7,798 bases of DNA from Dehalococcoidia bacterium (GCA_015661045.1 JACVQG010000048.1:1-7798), one strand, 5' to 3'; shown: positions 1 through 5,365, counted from the stretch's first letter. Program-made: numbers and translations. Notes: a model not told the origin generated them from the sequence alone.

Positions 1-1
1 C

Positions 2-859
2 TTAGTTAACGTTATTAACGTTCTTGCACTTAAAGTTCATAAGCCTGTCAAAACCCACCCTGGCCCGGACATTGTCAGGCTCTAACCTGAGAGCCTCCCT
101 GAAATGCCTTAATGCCTCCGAGGGTAATGGTGGACGCATTTGTAACAGGGCATCGGCTATGTCGCAATACTGGTCTGCCGGGCTTTTCATGCCTGTAACC
201 GCCCCCAGGTCTACCTCTCCCTTCATGGCTTTAAACTGATGGATAATATCTGTATAGTTAGCATATATAGACAATAATACTAGAGCCAAGGGGACTAAAA
301 AGAGTGGGAAAAAGAAGGTGATTTTGTGTATTTCCAATATATCCCACTGGATTTCTACTATGGCCATCATTATTATCGAAACATAGACCAATACCTTAGG
401 CCCGGAGGGGCTAAATAAAAAACGAACAACGAAATCGCGGAAGGATACCGGCAGTATAAAACGGGTGCTTTCCGGGATGATGTTATTATTTGTTAAGCCC
501 AATGCCTTTTCTATCTGACCCAATGTTAGAAAACGGGACCACCTGATGGTTGCATTCTTGATAGTTATGTGGCTGGCAGCAGCCGATAAAATCACCCAGA
601 TTATGATAATTCCGAGTAAATGATGCCGGTTTGATTCAATAATGGGGATAGAGGACAGAACAAGTAAAGCCACAAAAATAGCAACCACTATAACAAAAAG
701 TTTGAAGTCCATGTTTTCTAACTGCTGTATGTAACGGAATTGCTCTTTATAAACCCCCAAAAGTGTGCTCGACTCGGGTGTTTTTTCGGAGGGTTTATCC
801 TGCTGGGTGGTTGGGTTCTCGTCCGGATAAAAACCTTTCTCCTTTAAGAACTCTCTCAA
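2..859 (-). CDS. Membrane protein with four predicted TM helices and a C-terminal TPR-like unit
   Basis: I do not recognise a named family. The 285-residue product starts with a hydrophilic segment (1-50). Two hydrophobic helices follow at about 53-74 and 81-99, then a charged loop (100-150), and two more helices at about 154-172 and 181-200. The C-terminal part (about 228-272) has the alanine spacing and the EALRLEPDN signature of a tetratricopeptide repeat, so it probably mediates protein contacts on the cytoplasmic side. The start is TTG at 857-859. It is chosen because a perfect AAGGAGG (867-873) sits 7 nt upstream and no better in-frame start lies nearby. The gene is complete, with TAA at 2-4. 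Its last residues (NVNNVN) come from a short repeat of AACGTTAA-type sequence. It has its own candidate promoter and appears monocistronic at its 5' side. The function cannot be assigned. Confidence 0.8.
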   Translation of the reverse strand: MREFLKEKGFYPDENPTTQQDKPSEKTPESSTLLGVYKEQFRYIQQLENMDFKLFVIVVAIFVALLVLSSIPIIESNRHHLLGIIIIWVILSAAASHITIKNATIRWSRFLTLGQIEKALGLTNNNIIPESTRFILPVSFRDFVVRFLFSPSGPKVLVYVSIIMMAIVEIQWDILEIHKITFFFPLFLVPLALVLLSIYANYTDIIHQFKAMKGEVDLGAVTGMKSPADQYCDIADALLQMRPPLPSEALRHFREALRLEPDNVRARVGFDRLMNFKCKNVNNVN

Positions 860-956
860 GATACTGCCTCCTTAATATCCTTTTAAATTACAATTTTTAA
901 TTTAGAGGAAAAGTGAGTAAATGTAAAGCAGATTACAGTTAAATTACGGTGCTATT

Positions 957-986
957 ATTATAAAGTTGCAATAAACTAAACAACAA
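957..986 (-). promoter_or_regulatory. Candidate sigma70 promoter for the membrane-protein gene
   Basis: On the minus strand, TTGTTG (981-986) is followed after 18 nt by a perfect TATAAT (957-962). It would start a transcript near 950, about 90 nt upstream of the TTG start. The -35 box overlaps the T-rich tail of the terminator at 991-1012, so the end of one unit and the start of the next are packed together. The -35 match is weak, so this is a candidate only. Confidence 0.4.
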
Positions 987-990
987 CCAA

Positions 991-1012
991 GGGCAGGTTT
1001 CTTAACCTGCCC
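991..1012 (-). terminator. Rho-independent terminator, probably the original hemL terminator
   Basis: A perfect 9-bp stem, GGGCAGGTT with AACCTGCCC, encloses a 4-nt loop (1000-1003). Read on the minus strand it is followed by a T-rich stretch (TTGGTTGTTGTTTAG). It lies about 80 nt downstream of the stop of the hemL remnant in the same direction, as expected for the native terminator of that gene. No comparable hairpin follows the intact hemL. On the plus strand the following sequence is less T-rich. Confidence 0.65.
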
Positions 1013-1092
1013 CTTGAAAATGTGTTTTTAAACCCATTTATTTACCGTGCCCTGGTAAAGAATCAACATTACTTTAGCTTCAGTTGTATCAG

Positions 1093-1192
1093 TCAGCTTA
1101 TGGTATTGAATACCTCCTGGGCGGCCTCAACTGTAGCCTTAATATCCCGGCCTGTATGAGCCAGGCTAACAAACCACGCCTCGAACTGGGAT
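1093..1192 (-). pseudogene. hemL: 3' remnant of a second hemL copy
   Basis: On the minus strand this stretch reads [12 protein letters not shown], then TGRDIKATVEAAQEV, then FNTIS and a TGA stop (1093-1095). The first 12 residues are identical to residues 397-408 of the intact HemL encoded at 1947-3311. The following 20 are alignable but diverged, with D-I-x-A-T-V-x-A-x-x-E-V conserved. Identity with the intact gene breaks sharply after 1192; upstream the frame meets a stop (TGA) within four codons. The remnant ends at the usual HemL C-terminus and is followed by the terminator at 991-1012, so it looks like the original end of the gene. It has no start codon and should not give a product. Competing open frames here have no coding character. 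Confidence 0.8.
1155..1192. repeat. 38-nt direct repeat, copy 1 (in hemL remnant)
   Basis: Identical at 37 of 38 positions to 2087-2124, in the same orientation; the only difference is C at 1177 against T at 2109. It encodes the conserved [12 protein letters not shown] segment of HemL in the same reading frame in both copies. The flanks differ completely on the 1193 side and are diverged but alignable on the 1154 side. The two copies bracket a 932-bp unit carrying the toxin-antitoxin-like pair. Confidence 0.9.
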
Positions 1193-1308
1193 TCAAATCA
1201 CTTGAAAATACTCTGAGGTAATTGCATAGGAAGCAACAATCGGGGTCAACGAGTCGCGGTAGCCCGCATAGGAAATCTAACGTCACAAATGCCAATACCC
1301 ACACCCTG

Positions 1309-1337
1309 TTGAACAATTGCTTGCTTGGAGGTATAGT
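1309..1337 (+). promoter_or_regulatory. Candidate sigma70 promoter of the DUF4258/YgiT pair
   Basis: TTGAAC (1309-1314) is spaced 17 nt from TATAGT (1332-1337). The predicted transcription start falls at about 1343-1345, on or next to the in-frame GTG at 1344. A GGAGG (1327-1331) lies inside the spacer. It would therefore only be in the mRNA if transcription began further upstream. Confidence 0.45.
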
Positions 1338-1343
1338 GAAAGT

Positions 1344-1667
1344 GTGATTGACCATTCAACAATAAAATACGTTGTTCATATAACCGCAGAAAAGAGGATA
1401 CTCTTCCTTCCTCATGCGGTTAGGCAAATGTCTCGAACCGATAGGATGATTAGTACAAATGAAGTACGAAAAGTTATAGAAAGAGGAGAAGTAATTGAAG
1501 ATTACCCTGAAGATACGAGAGGACACAGTTGTTTAATACTCGGATATGGCGATAATGAGCGTCCAATACACGTTTTATGTTCGCCAAGAGATGATTATTT
1601 AGCTGTAGTAACAGCATATCTTCCCCACCGCAAACAATGGGAAAATGGTTTTAGAACAAGGAGATAG
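1344..1667 (+). CDS. DUF4258 family protein, probable toxin of a toxin-antitoxin pair
   Basis: The product (107 residues from this start) has the DUF4258 pattern. A basic N-terminal part contains LPHAVRQM. A helix with the sequence EVRKVIERGEVIEDYPED follows. The C-terminal strands include CLILGYG, RPIHVLCS and LAVVTAYLPHR, ending in a basic tail. DUF4258 proteins are small RelE/MqsR-like proteins usually encoded just before a YgiT-type zinc-finger partner, as here (2-nt gap). RNase activity is inferred from that pairing, not shown. The start is uncertain. The frame is open back to a TTG at 1317, which has no ribosome site. GTG at 1344 has GGAGG 12 nt upstream and coincides with the predicted transcription start, so translation may be leaderless. 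The gene is more AT-rich than the nuclease gene downstream and lies between two copies of the hemL 3' end, which suggests transfer. Confidence 0.75.
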   Translation: MIDHSTIKYVVHITAEKRILFLPHAVRQMSRTDRMISTNEVRKVIERGEVIEDYPEDTRGHSCLILGYGDNERPIHVLCSPRDDYLAVVTAYLPHRKQWENGFRTRR

Positions 1668-1669
1668 CT

Positions 1670-1879
1670 ATGGAATGTATTTACTGCAAAGGTGAGATGA
1701 AGCGCAAGAAAGCACCATTTCATATTGACCGCAAAGGTTATCATCTTATGTGTGATGCCGTATCAGCCTGGGTTTGCAGCCAATGTGGGGAAGTTTATTT
1801 TGAGGCAGCCGAAGTTGATTCGATTCAAGAAGTTATAAAAACATTAGATGAAAAAACCAAAAAGTTAGCTGTTGCATAA
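1670..1879 (+). CDS. YgiT/MqsA-type zinc-finger protein, probable antitoxin
   Basis: A 69-residue protein with the YgiT-type zinc-binding layout: CxxC at C3/C6 and CxxC at C36/C39, with one extra cysteine at C28. A short acidic, helical C-terminus (46-66) follows. In the MqsA family the N-terminal zinc domain binds the toxin, and a separate C-terminal helix-turn-helix binds DNA. That DNA-binding domain is absent here, so autoregulation by this protein alone is doubtful. ATG at 1670 has AAGGAG (1658-1663) with a 6-nt spacer, embedded in the last codons of the upstream gene, and the gap is only 2 nt, so translation is probably coupled. The order toxin then antitoxin is usual for DUF4258/YgiT pairs. 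The antitoxin role is inferred from family and neighbour. Confidence 0.8.
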   Translation: MECIYCKGEMKRKKAPFHIDRKGYHLMCDAVSAWVCSQCGEVYFEAAEVDSIQEVIKTLDEKTKKLAVA

Positions 1880-1888
1880 GAATAAAGT

Positions 1889-2014
1889 TTATTTCTTTGT
1901 AGGCACAAGAATCCTGTATACTACCACATCATCCCTGAATAGCAAGCTACCCCTGTAATCCATCTCGATACGAAGAATCACACTGGTTCTCGGTAGCCCC
2001 GCGAATGGCGTCAC
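1889..2014 (-). other. Short open frame in another frame across the hemL tail (41 codons)
   Basis: Starting at GTG 2012-2014 and ending at TAA 1889-1891, this frame is offset by one base from the last codons of hemL and continues 58 nt past its stop. Its translation has a protein-like composition, including the segments [25 protein letters not shown] and ILVPTKK. There is no Shine-Dalgarno site in front of the GTG. It may be the decayed end of another gene, or a recurrent intergenic sequence that was joined to hemL and removed its native stop. I do not claim it is expressed. Confidence 0.35.
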
Positions 2015-3311
2015 CCGAGGGGTGCGCTTGGAACGAAGCCAATACCTCTTTTACTGCTCTGACAGTTGCCCCGATGTCATGACGACTATGAGCCAGGCTA
2101 ACAAACCATGCCTCGAACTGGGATGGTGGCAGATAAATACCTCTTTCCAGCATTCCACGGAAAAAACGGGCAAAAAGTTTGGTGTCGGCGGTTAGGGCGC
2201 TGGTATAGTCCACGACGGGTTGAGATGAAAAGAAGGGTGTAAGGACCGATCCCTGCCTGTTTACCCTGAGAGGCAGGCCGGCCTTTTTCGCGCCTGTTTC
2301 CAGGCCGTGGGCCAGAAGAGCGCCGTATTTTTCCAGCCGGTCATATGTGCCCGGTTTAGCTAGCAATTTCAGGGTTTGTATGCCAGCGGTCATAGCCAGC
2401 GGGTTTCCTGAAAGGGTACCGGCCTGATATACCGGTCCGGCCGGGGCTACCATTTCCATAATCTCTCGTTTGCCACCATAAGCTCCGACCGGCAATCCTC
2501 CTCCGATAACTTTACCCAGACATGTAAGGTCAGCAGCCACGCCATATTTCTCTTGAGCGCCCCCATAGGCAACACGGAAACCGGTGATAACTTCGTCGAG
2601 TATTAGCAGTGCGCCATATTCCCGGGTAAGCTTTCTTAAACCTTCCAGGAAGCCGGGCTGAGGAAGCACCACTCCCATATTACCAGCCACCGGCTCAATC
2701 AAAACAGCAGCTATATCGCGTGGATAGGCTTCAAAAACTTTCTTTACCGATTGGAGATCATTATAGTTACACGTTAGAGTATTCTGAGCGTAAGACTGGG
2801 GCACGCCGGGACTTTCCGGAATACCCAGCGTGGCCAGTCCGGAACCTGCCTTAACCAACAAGCCATCGGAGTGCCCGTGATAGCCGCCGGCAAATTTGAT
2901 AATTTTATCACGCTTAGTATACCCTCTGGCCACTCGAAGGGCGGACATAACGGCCTCGGTACCGGAGTTTACAAAACGCACCTTCTCCACCGAGGGCATC
3001 GCTGAGGTAACGAGTTTTGCCAGTTCGGTTTCCAGTTCAGTGGGAGCGCCGAAGCTGGTCCCTGACTCAGCACAGTGTTTAATGGCCCTCACCACCGCTG
3101 GATGAGCATGGCCCAGTATCAGCGGCCCCCATGAGCCTACATAGTCAATGTATTCGTTACCATCTACATCGAAGATTCGGGAACCTTTTCCCCGTTTAAT
3201 AAACAGGGGGTCGCCACCCACAGCCCTGAACGCCCTTACAGGGCTATCCACGCCGCCAGGTAAATATTTTTGCGCCTCTGTAAAAAGTTCTTTTGAGCGT
3301 TCATTTTTCAC
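1947..3311 (-). CDS. hemL: Glutamate-1-semialdehyde 2,1-aminomutase with an extended C-terminus
   Basis: A class-III PLP aminotransferase-fold enzyme. It converts glutamate-1-semialdehyde to 5-aminolevulinate, the second step of the C5 route to tetrapyrroles, in the cytoplasm. Visible signatures are [12 protein letters not shown] near the N-terminus, NSGTEA (115-120) for phosphate binding, GGYHGHSD (142-149), [10 protein letters not shown] with D239 for the PLP ring nitrogen, and the PLP lysine K267 in [17 protein letters not shown]. The GTG start (3309-3311) has GAGGAG (3319-3324) with a 7-nt spacer. That site lies inside the last codons of the decayed upstream phosphatase gene, so the two were probably one operon. 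The protein is 454 residues against about 425-430 for the family. Alignment with the remnant at 1093-1192 indicates that the normal end falls near residue 428, so roughly the last 26 residues (HPSGDAIRG onward) are extra and look like read-through. All catalytic parts are intact, so activity is likely. Confidence 0.95.
   Translation of the reverse strand: MKNERSKELFTEAQKYLPGGVDSPVRAFRAVGGDPLFIKRGKGSRIFDVDGNEYIDYVGSWGPLILGHAHPAVVRAIKHCAESGTSFGAPTELETELAKLVTSAMPSVEKVRFVNSGTEAVMSALRVARGYTKRDKIIKFAGGYHGHSDGLLVKAGSGLATLGIPESPGVPQSYAQNTLTCNYNDLQSVKKVFEAYPRDIAAVLIEPVAGNMGVVLPQPGFLEGLRKLTREYGALLILDEVITGFRVAYGGAQEKYGVAADLTCLGKVIGGGLPVGAYGGKREIMEMVAPAGPVYQAGTLSGNPLAMTAGIQTLKLLAKPGTYDRLEKYGALLAHGLETGAKKAGLPLRVNRQGSVLTPFFSSQPVVDYTSALTADTKLFARFFRGMLERGIYLPPSQFEAWFVSLAHSRHDIGATVRAVKEVLASFQAHPSGDAIRGATENQCDSSYRDGLQG
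2087..2124. repeat. 38-nt direct repeat, copy 2 (within intact hemL)
   Basis: The partner of 1155-1192, with one mismatch in 38 nt and the same orientation and reading frame. It encodes residues 397-408 of HemL. Crossing over between the copies would delete 932 bp, including the DUF4258/YgiT genes, and leave an in-frame hemL with the diverged native tail. Confidence 0.9.
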
Positions 3312-3315
3312 TTTT

Positions 3316-3529
3316 TTACTCCTCGATTAATTTGAAAACATTATCTTTAATCTGTTGTCTGGCCTGATGGTAACGAACAAGATTCCATTCCTCATCCGGC
3401 CTATGGGGTCAGGTATTCTCCAATATTCAATCTTAGTGCCGGGCAGTACTTGCAGATAAACTTCATTGTCGCTACACACCTCTGGCTCCGGGACGAATTA
3501 CCTGCACATATAAAAAGAATGTGTTTCAT
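3316..3529 (-). pseudogene. Decayed low-molecular-weight phosphatase / arsenate-reductase-like gene
   Basis: Read on the minus strand from ATG 3527-3529, the first frame gives MKHILFICAGNSSRSQ. That is the N-terminal strand and P-loop (C-x5-R-S) of the LMW protein tyrosine phosphatase/ArsC fold. A shift of frame then gives VCSDNEVYLQVLPG and TKIEYWRIPDPIG, matching the later VCSD and W-x-x-x-DP parts of ArsC-type proteins. A further shift gives PDEEWNLVRYHQARQ and [12 protein letters not shown] with TAA at 3316-3318, a typical C-terminal helix. About half the usual 130-150 residues are missing between P-loop and VCSD, so there is an internal deletion plus two frame changes. The stop lies 4 nt before the hemL GTG, and the terminal GAG-GAG codons serve as the hemL ribosome site. 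The former substrate (phosphotyrosine or arsenate) cannot be told. Confidence 0.75.
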
Positions 3530-3540
3530 TGTTAATAATA

Positions 3541-3569
3541 ATAATACGCTGTGATAGGAGCCAAATCAA
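3541..3569 (-). promoter_or_regulatory. Candidate sigma70 promoter of the phosphatase remnant/hemL unit
   Basis: On the minus strand, TTGATT (3564-3569) is followed after 17 nt by TATTAT (3541-3546). Transcription would begin near 3534, only about 5 nt before the ATG at 3529. No Shine-Dalgarno site precedes that ATG, so the original first gene may have been translated from a leaderless mRNA. For hemL the decayed gene now serves as a leader of about 220 nt. Confidence 0.5.
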
Positions 3570-3801
3570 TCATTGTTGCCACATCACTGAATTTTTGAAT
3601 CGAAATGGAAGTTTAGGGGATTTCTGGAGTTGAGACGGGCGAAAAGAAGAACCGGCGAGAGGCCTGTCATAAAATGGCCTGTTATGAGGTACTGGCGCTG
3701 TCGTCAATCGCGAAAATGGGTTATAATACCGCCAAAAAGGGAGTAAGGAGACGGCACGTGGAGCTTGCGCCGGAGGATGGCTGGGAGGGCGAAAGTTGCA
3801 G

Positions 3802-3828
3802 GGTGGGTGAAGCGAAGCGCAACCCACC
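3802..3828. repeat. REP-like hairpin of the GGTGGGT...ACCCACC type
   Basis: Inverted arms GGTGGGT (3802-3808) and ACCCACC (3822-3828) flank GAAGCGAAGCGCA. Sequences of the form GGTGGGTxAGCGAAGCGxAACCCACC occur as dispersed intergenic repeats in many bacterial genomes, so this is most likely one copy of such a family rather than a regulator of a neighbour. Copy number cannot be judged from one window. Confidence 0.6.
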
Positions 3829-3852
3829 ACCCACGGGGTACGGAATCTCCCT

Positions 3853-3910
3853 AACCCCCTTTACATAAAGGGGGCAGCACCGATTCACGCGTTGAATCGG
3901 TGCGGGGGTT
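3853..3910. repeat. Compound inverted repeat with alternative pairings
   Basis: Two adjacent stems are present. CCCCCTTT (3855-3862) pairs with AAAGGGGG (3867-3874) across a 4-nt loop. GCACCGATTCA (3877-3887) pairs with TGAATCGGTGC (3893-3903) across CGCGT, an 11-bp perfect stem. In addition AACCCCC (3853-3859) can pair with GGGGGTT (3904-3910), enclosing the second stem and excluding the first. Neither stem is followed by a clear T-tract on the plus strand, so I do not call it a terminator. It is probably a dispersed intergenic repeat. Confidence 0.65.
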
Positions 3911-3956
3911 TCCGACCGCAGGCAAGGAGGCTATTGACAAGAGAATCGTGAACGTA

Positions 3957-3978
3957 GGGGCGACCCTCGTGGTCGCCC
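3957..3978. repeat. GGGCGACC hairpin, dispersed-repeat type
   Basis: GGGCGACC (3958-3965) and GGTCGCCC (3971-3978) form a perfect 8-bp stem with a CTCGT loop, preceded by GTAG. The motif GTAGGGGCGACCC...GGTCGCCC resembles recurrent intergenic hairpins in environmental bacterial genomes. It sits about 80 nt upstream of the nuclease start, outside any recognisable promoter. Confidence 0.55.
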
Positions 3979-4056
3979 AAGGCCCCGATACATCAGGGAC
4001 CCTACAGCCCAGGGGGATCGTGATAAAACCTATTATTTAGTCAACGAGGTGTCTAA

Positions 4057-5253
4057 ATGTCAATCTATTCGCATTCCCAGCTAAGCACCTATGAGGAATG
4101 CCCTCTCAAATACAAGCTCCGCTACAGAGATAAGATCAAACGGGATACGGAGGGCGTCGAGGCGTTTCTGGGATCGAGGGTGCACGAGACCCTGAAGAAA
4201 TGTTACGACGATGCCCGTCTCACCAAAGTGAATGCCCTGCCGGACTTGCTTTCCTTCTATGAAACCATCTGGGGCCAGAACTGGCATGACGAGATCGTCG
4301 TTACCAGGAAGGACGTGACGCCCGGCCACTATAAAGCCCTCGGCAAGAAGATGATCGAGACCTATTACTCAAGGTATGCGCCGTTTGGCTCGGATACAAC
4401 CATAGACACGGAGATGAGGGTCGTCTTCTCCCTGGATGATGGCGGCAAGTACCAGCTCCAGGGCTACATCGACCGGCTCTCCCGCAGCGGGGACGGCATT
4501 TATCACATTCATGATTACAAGACCTCGGCCCACCTGCCGGGCCAGAGCGACGCCGATAGCGACCGTCAACTGGCCCTGTACCATATCGGCGTCAAGAGGA
4601 GATGGCCGGACATCCAGCAGGTCAGGCTGGTGTGGCACTACCTCGCCTTCGATCGCGAGCTTGTATCGGCCCGTTCCGATGACACCCTTACCGAACTGGC
4701 CACCGGTACCAGAAAACTCATTGATGACATCGAGACTGCCACAGACTTTCCTCCCGGGGAGTCCCGTCTTTGCGAGTGGTGCGAGTACCCGGACCTCTGC
4801 CCCAGGAGGAAGCACCTTTATATGGTGGAGTCTCTGCCCGTAAACCAGTACCTCAAAGAGCCTGGAGTCATCCTGGTGAACCGGTTCGCCGAACTGAAGG
4901 ACAAGGCGGCGGAGATAGGCGAGGAGATGGACCTGGTCAGGGATGCCATTGTGGACTATGCCAAAAGGGAGCAGGTAACAGCGATAAAGGGCAGCGGCAG
5001 CCAGGTAAGGATTAAGTTCGACAAGAAGCTCAGGTTCCCCGGCAAGAACGACGAAGGGCGTAGGGAACTGGATGCCGCTATAATCCGGGCTGGCAAGTGG
5101 ATGGAAGTATCGCAACTGGACGCAACGGCCCTCTCCCGTGCTATAGAGAAAAGCGCCTGGGATGAGAGACTTATTAATGCTGTATTGAGCCACGGCCGGA
5201 TTGAAGAGACCAGCACGGTATTCATGTCGAAGGTGAAGAACAATGATGAATAG
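4057..5253 (+). CDS. PD-(D/E)XK nuclease superfamily protein with predicted [4Fe-4S] cluster (Cas4/AddB-like)
   Basis: The N-terminal 250 residues carry the RecB/AddB/Cas4 nuclease pattern. SHSQLSTYEECPLKYKLRY (5-23) is the usual opening. H43 lies in GSRVHETL, D139 in GYIDRL and D153/K155 in HDYKTS; these are the metal-binding catalytic residues. The helix QLALY (Q171, Y175) follows. C15 together with C239, C242 and C248 (LCEWCEYPDLCP) reproduces the one-plus-three cysteine arrangement that holds a [4Fe-4S] cluster in AddB and Cas4. A DNA exonuclease role in repair or processing is therefore likely. Residues about 265-398 form a further charged, mainly helical region (FAELKDKAAEIGEEMD, then a strand-rich part) that I cannot assign; it recalls tails of phage-type exonucleases. 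ATG 4057 has GAGGTG (4046-4051) 5 nt upstream. No helicase, cas gene or CRISPR array is nearby. It looks more GC-rich than the neighbouring genes, so transfer is possible. Confidence 0.85.
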   Translation: MSIYSHSQLSTYEECPLKYKLRYRDKIKRDTEGVEAFLGSRVHETLKKCYDDARLTKVNALPDLLSFYETIWGQNWHDEIVVTRKDVTPGHYKALGKKMIETYYSRYAPFGSDTTIDTEMRVVFSLDDGGKYQLQGYIDRLSRSGDGIYHIHDYKTSAHLPGQSDADSDRQLALYHIGVKRRWPDIQQVRLVWHYLAFDRELVSARSDDTLTELATGTRKLIDDIETATDFPPGESRLCEWCEYPDLCPRRKHLYMVESLPVNQYLKEPGVILVNRFAELKDKAAEIGEEMDLVRDAIVDYAKREQVTAIKGSGSQVRIKFDKKLRFPGKNDEGRRELDAAIIRAGKWMEVSQLDATALSRAIEKSAWDERLINAVLSHGRIEETSTVFMSKVKNNDE

Positions 5254-5273
5254 CGGTGCATTGCCCGGCTGAT

Positions 5274-5293
5274 AAAGAATTTCCAAATTCTTT
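5274..5293. terminator. Perfect AT-rich dyad after the nuclease gene, weak terminator candidate
   Basis: AAAGAATTT (5274-5282) and AAATTCTTT (5285-5293) form a perfect 9-nt inverted repeat separated by CC, 20 nt after the nuclease stop codon. The stem is AT-rich and no T-tract follows, so it may only weakly stop transcription. It could equally be a protein-binding dyad upstream of the promoter at 5327. Confidence 0.35.
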
Positions 5294-5326
5294 AATTAAA
5301 CAGGATGCCCTAACGTCATAAATATC

Positions 5327-5356
5327 TTGACAGCCAACATCCTCAAGATTTATAAT
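5327..5356 (+). promoter_or_regulatory. Consensus sigma70 promoter of the glutamate synthase operon
   Basis: TTGACA (5327-5332) and TATAAT (5351-5356) both match the consensus exactly, with an 18-nt spacer. Transcription should start near 5363, giving a leader of about 55 nt before the ferredoxin ATG at 5418. It is the strongest promoter in the window and implies high basal expression unless repressed or attenuated. Confidence 0.8.
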
Positions 5357-5365
5357 TGTCCTATT

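Larger units (their letters stand above)
3530..4056. other. 527-nt non-coding stretch with dispersed-repeat-like hairpins
   Basis: This gap between the divergent hemL unit and nuclease gene holds the hemL-side promoter at 3541-3569 and an imperfect 10-nt direct repeat (3661-3670 and 3676-3685, 9/10). From 3802 to 3978 it holds a run of strong hairpins, listed separately. I see no convincing gene. A 64-codon plus-strand frame at 3674-3868 reads through the hairpins and yields VGEAKRNPP, which is what this kind of repeat gives when translated. No tRNA or CRISPR repeat unit is visible. Confidence 0.7.

Noticed and set aside
1098..1355. 85-codon minus-strand open frame
   Set aside because: It runs out of frame across the hemL remnant. 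The correct frame gives recognisable HemL sequence, and this one gives an unrelated arginine/leucine-rich string without a ribosome site.
3674..3868. 64-codon plus-strand frame, with a TATAAT at 3722-3727 and an AAGGAG-like site before GTG 3758
   Set aside because: The -35 region is poor and the reading frame passes through the hairpin repeats, giving VGEAKRNPP as translated repeats do. There is no sign of a domain. A very degraded gene end cannot be fully excluded.
3934..3939. TTGACA as a -35 box for the nuclease gene
   Set aside because: No -10-like hexamer lies 15-19 nt downstream; that position is the GGGGCG of a hairpin. The TATTAT at 4031 has no matching -35 box.
3802..3978. CRISPR-like array of hairpins
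   Set aside because: The hairpins differ in sequence and spacing. There are no identical repeats with regular spacers, and the neighbouring Cas4-like nuclease is not accompanied by other cas genes.
4369..5286. 305-codon minus-strand open frame
   Set aside because: It is antisense to the well-supported nuclease gene. It arises from the GC-rich codon pattern and shows no recognisable domain or ribosome site.
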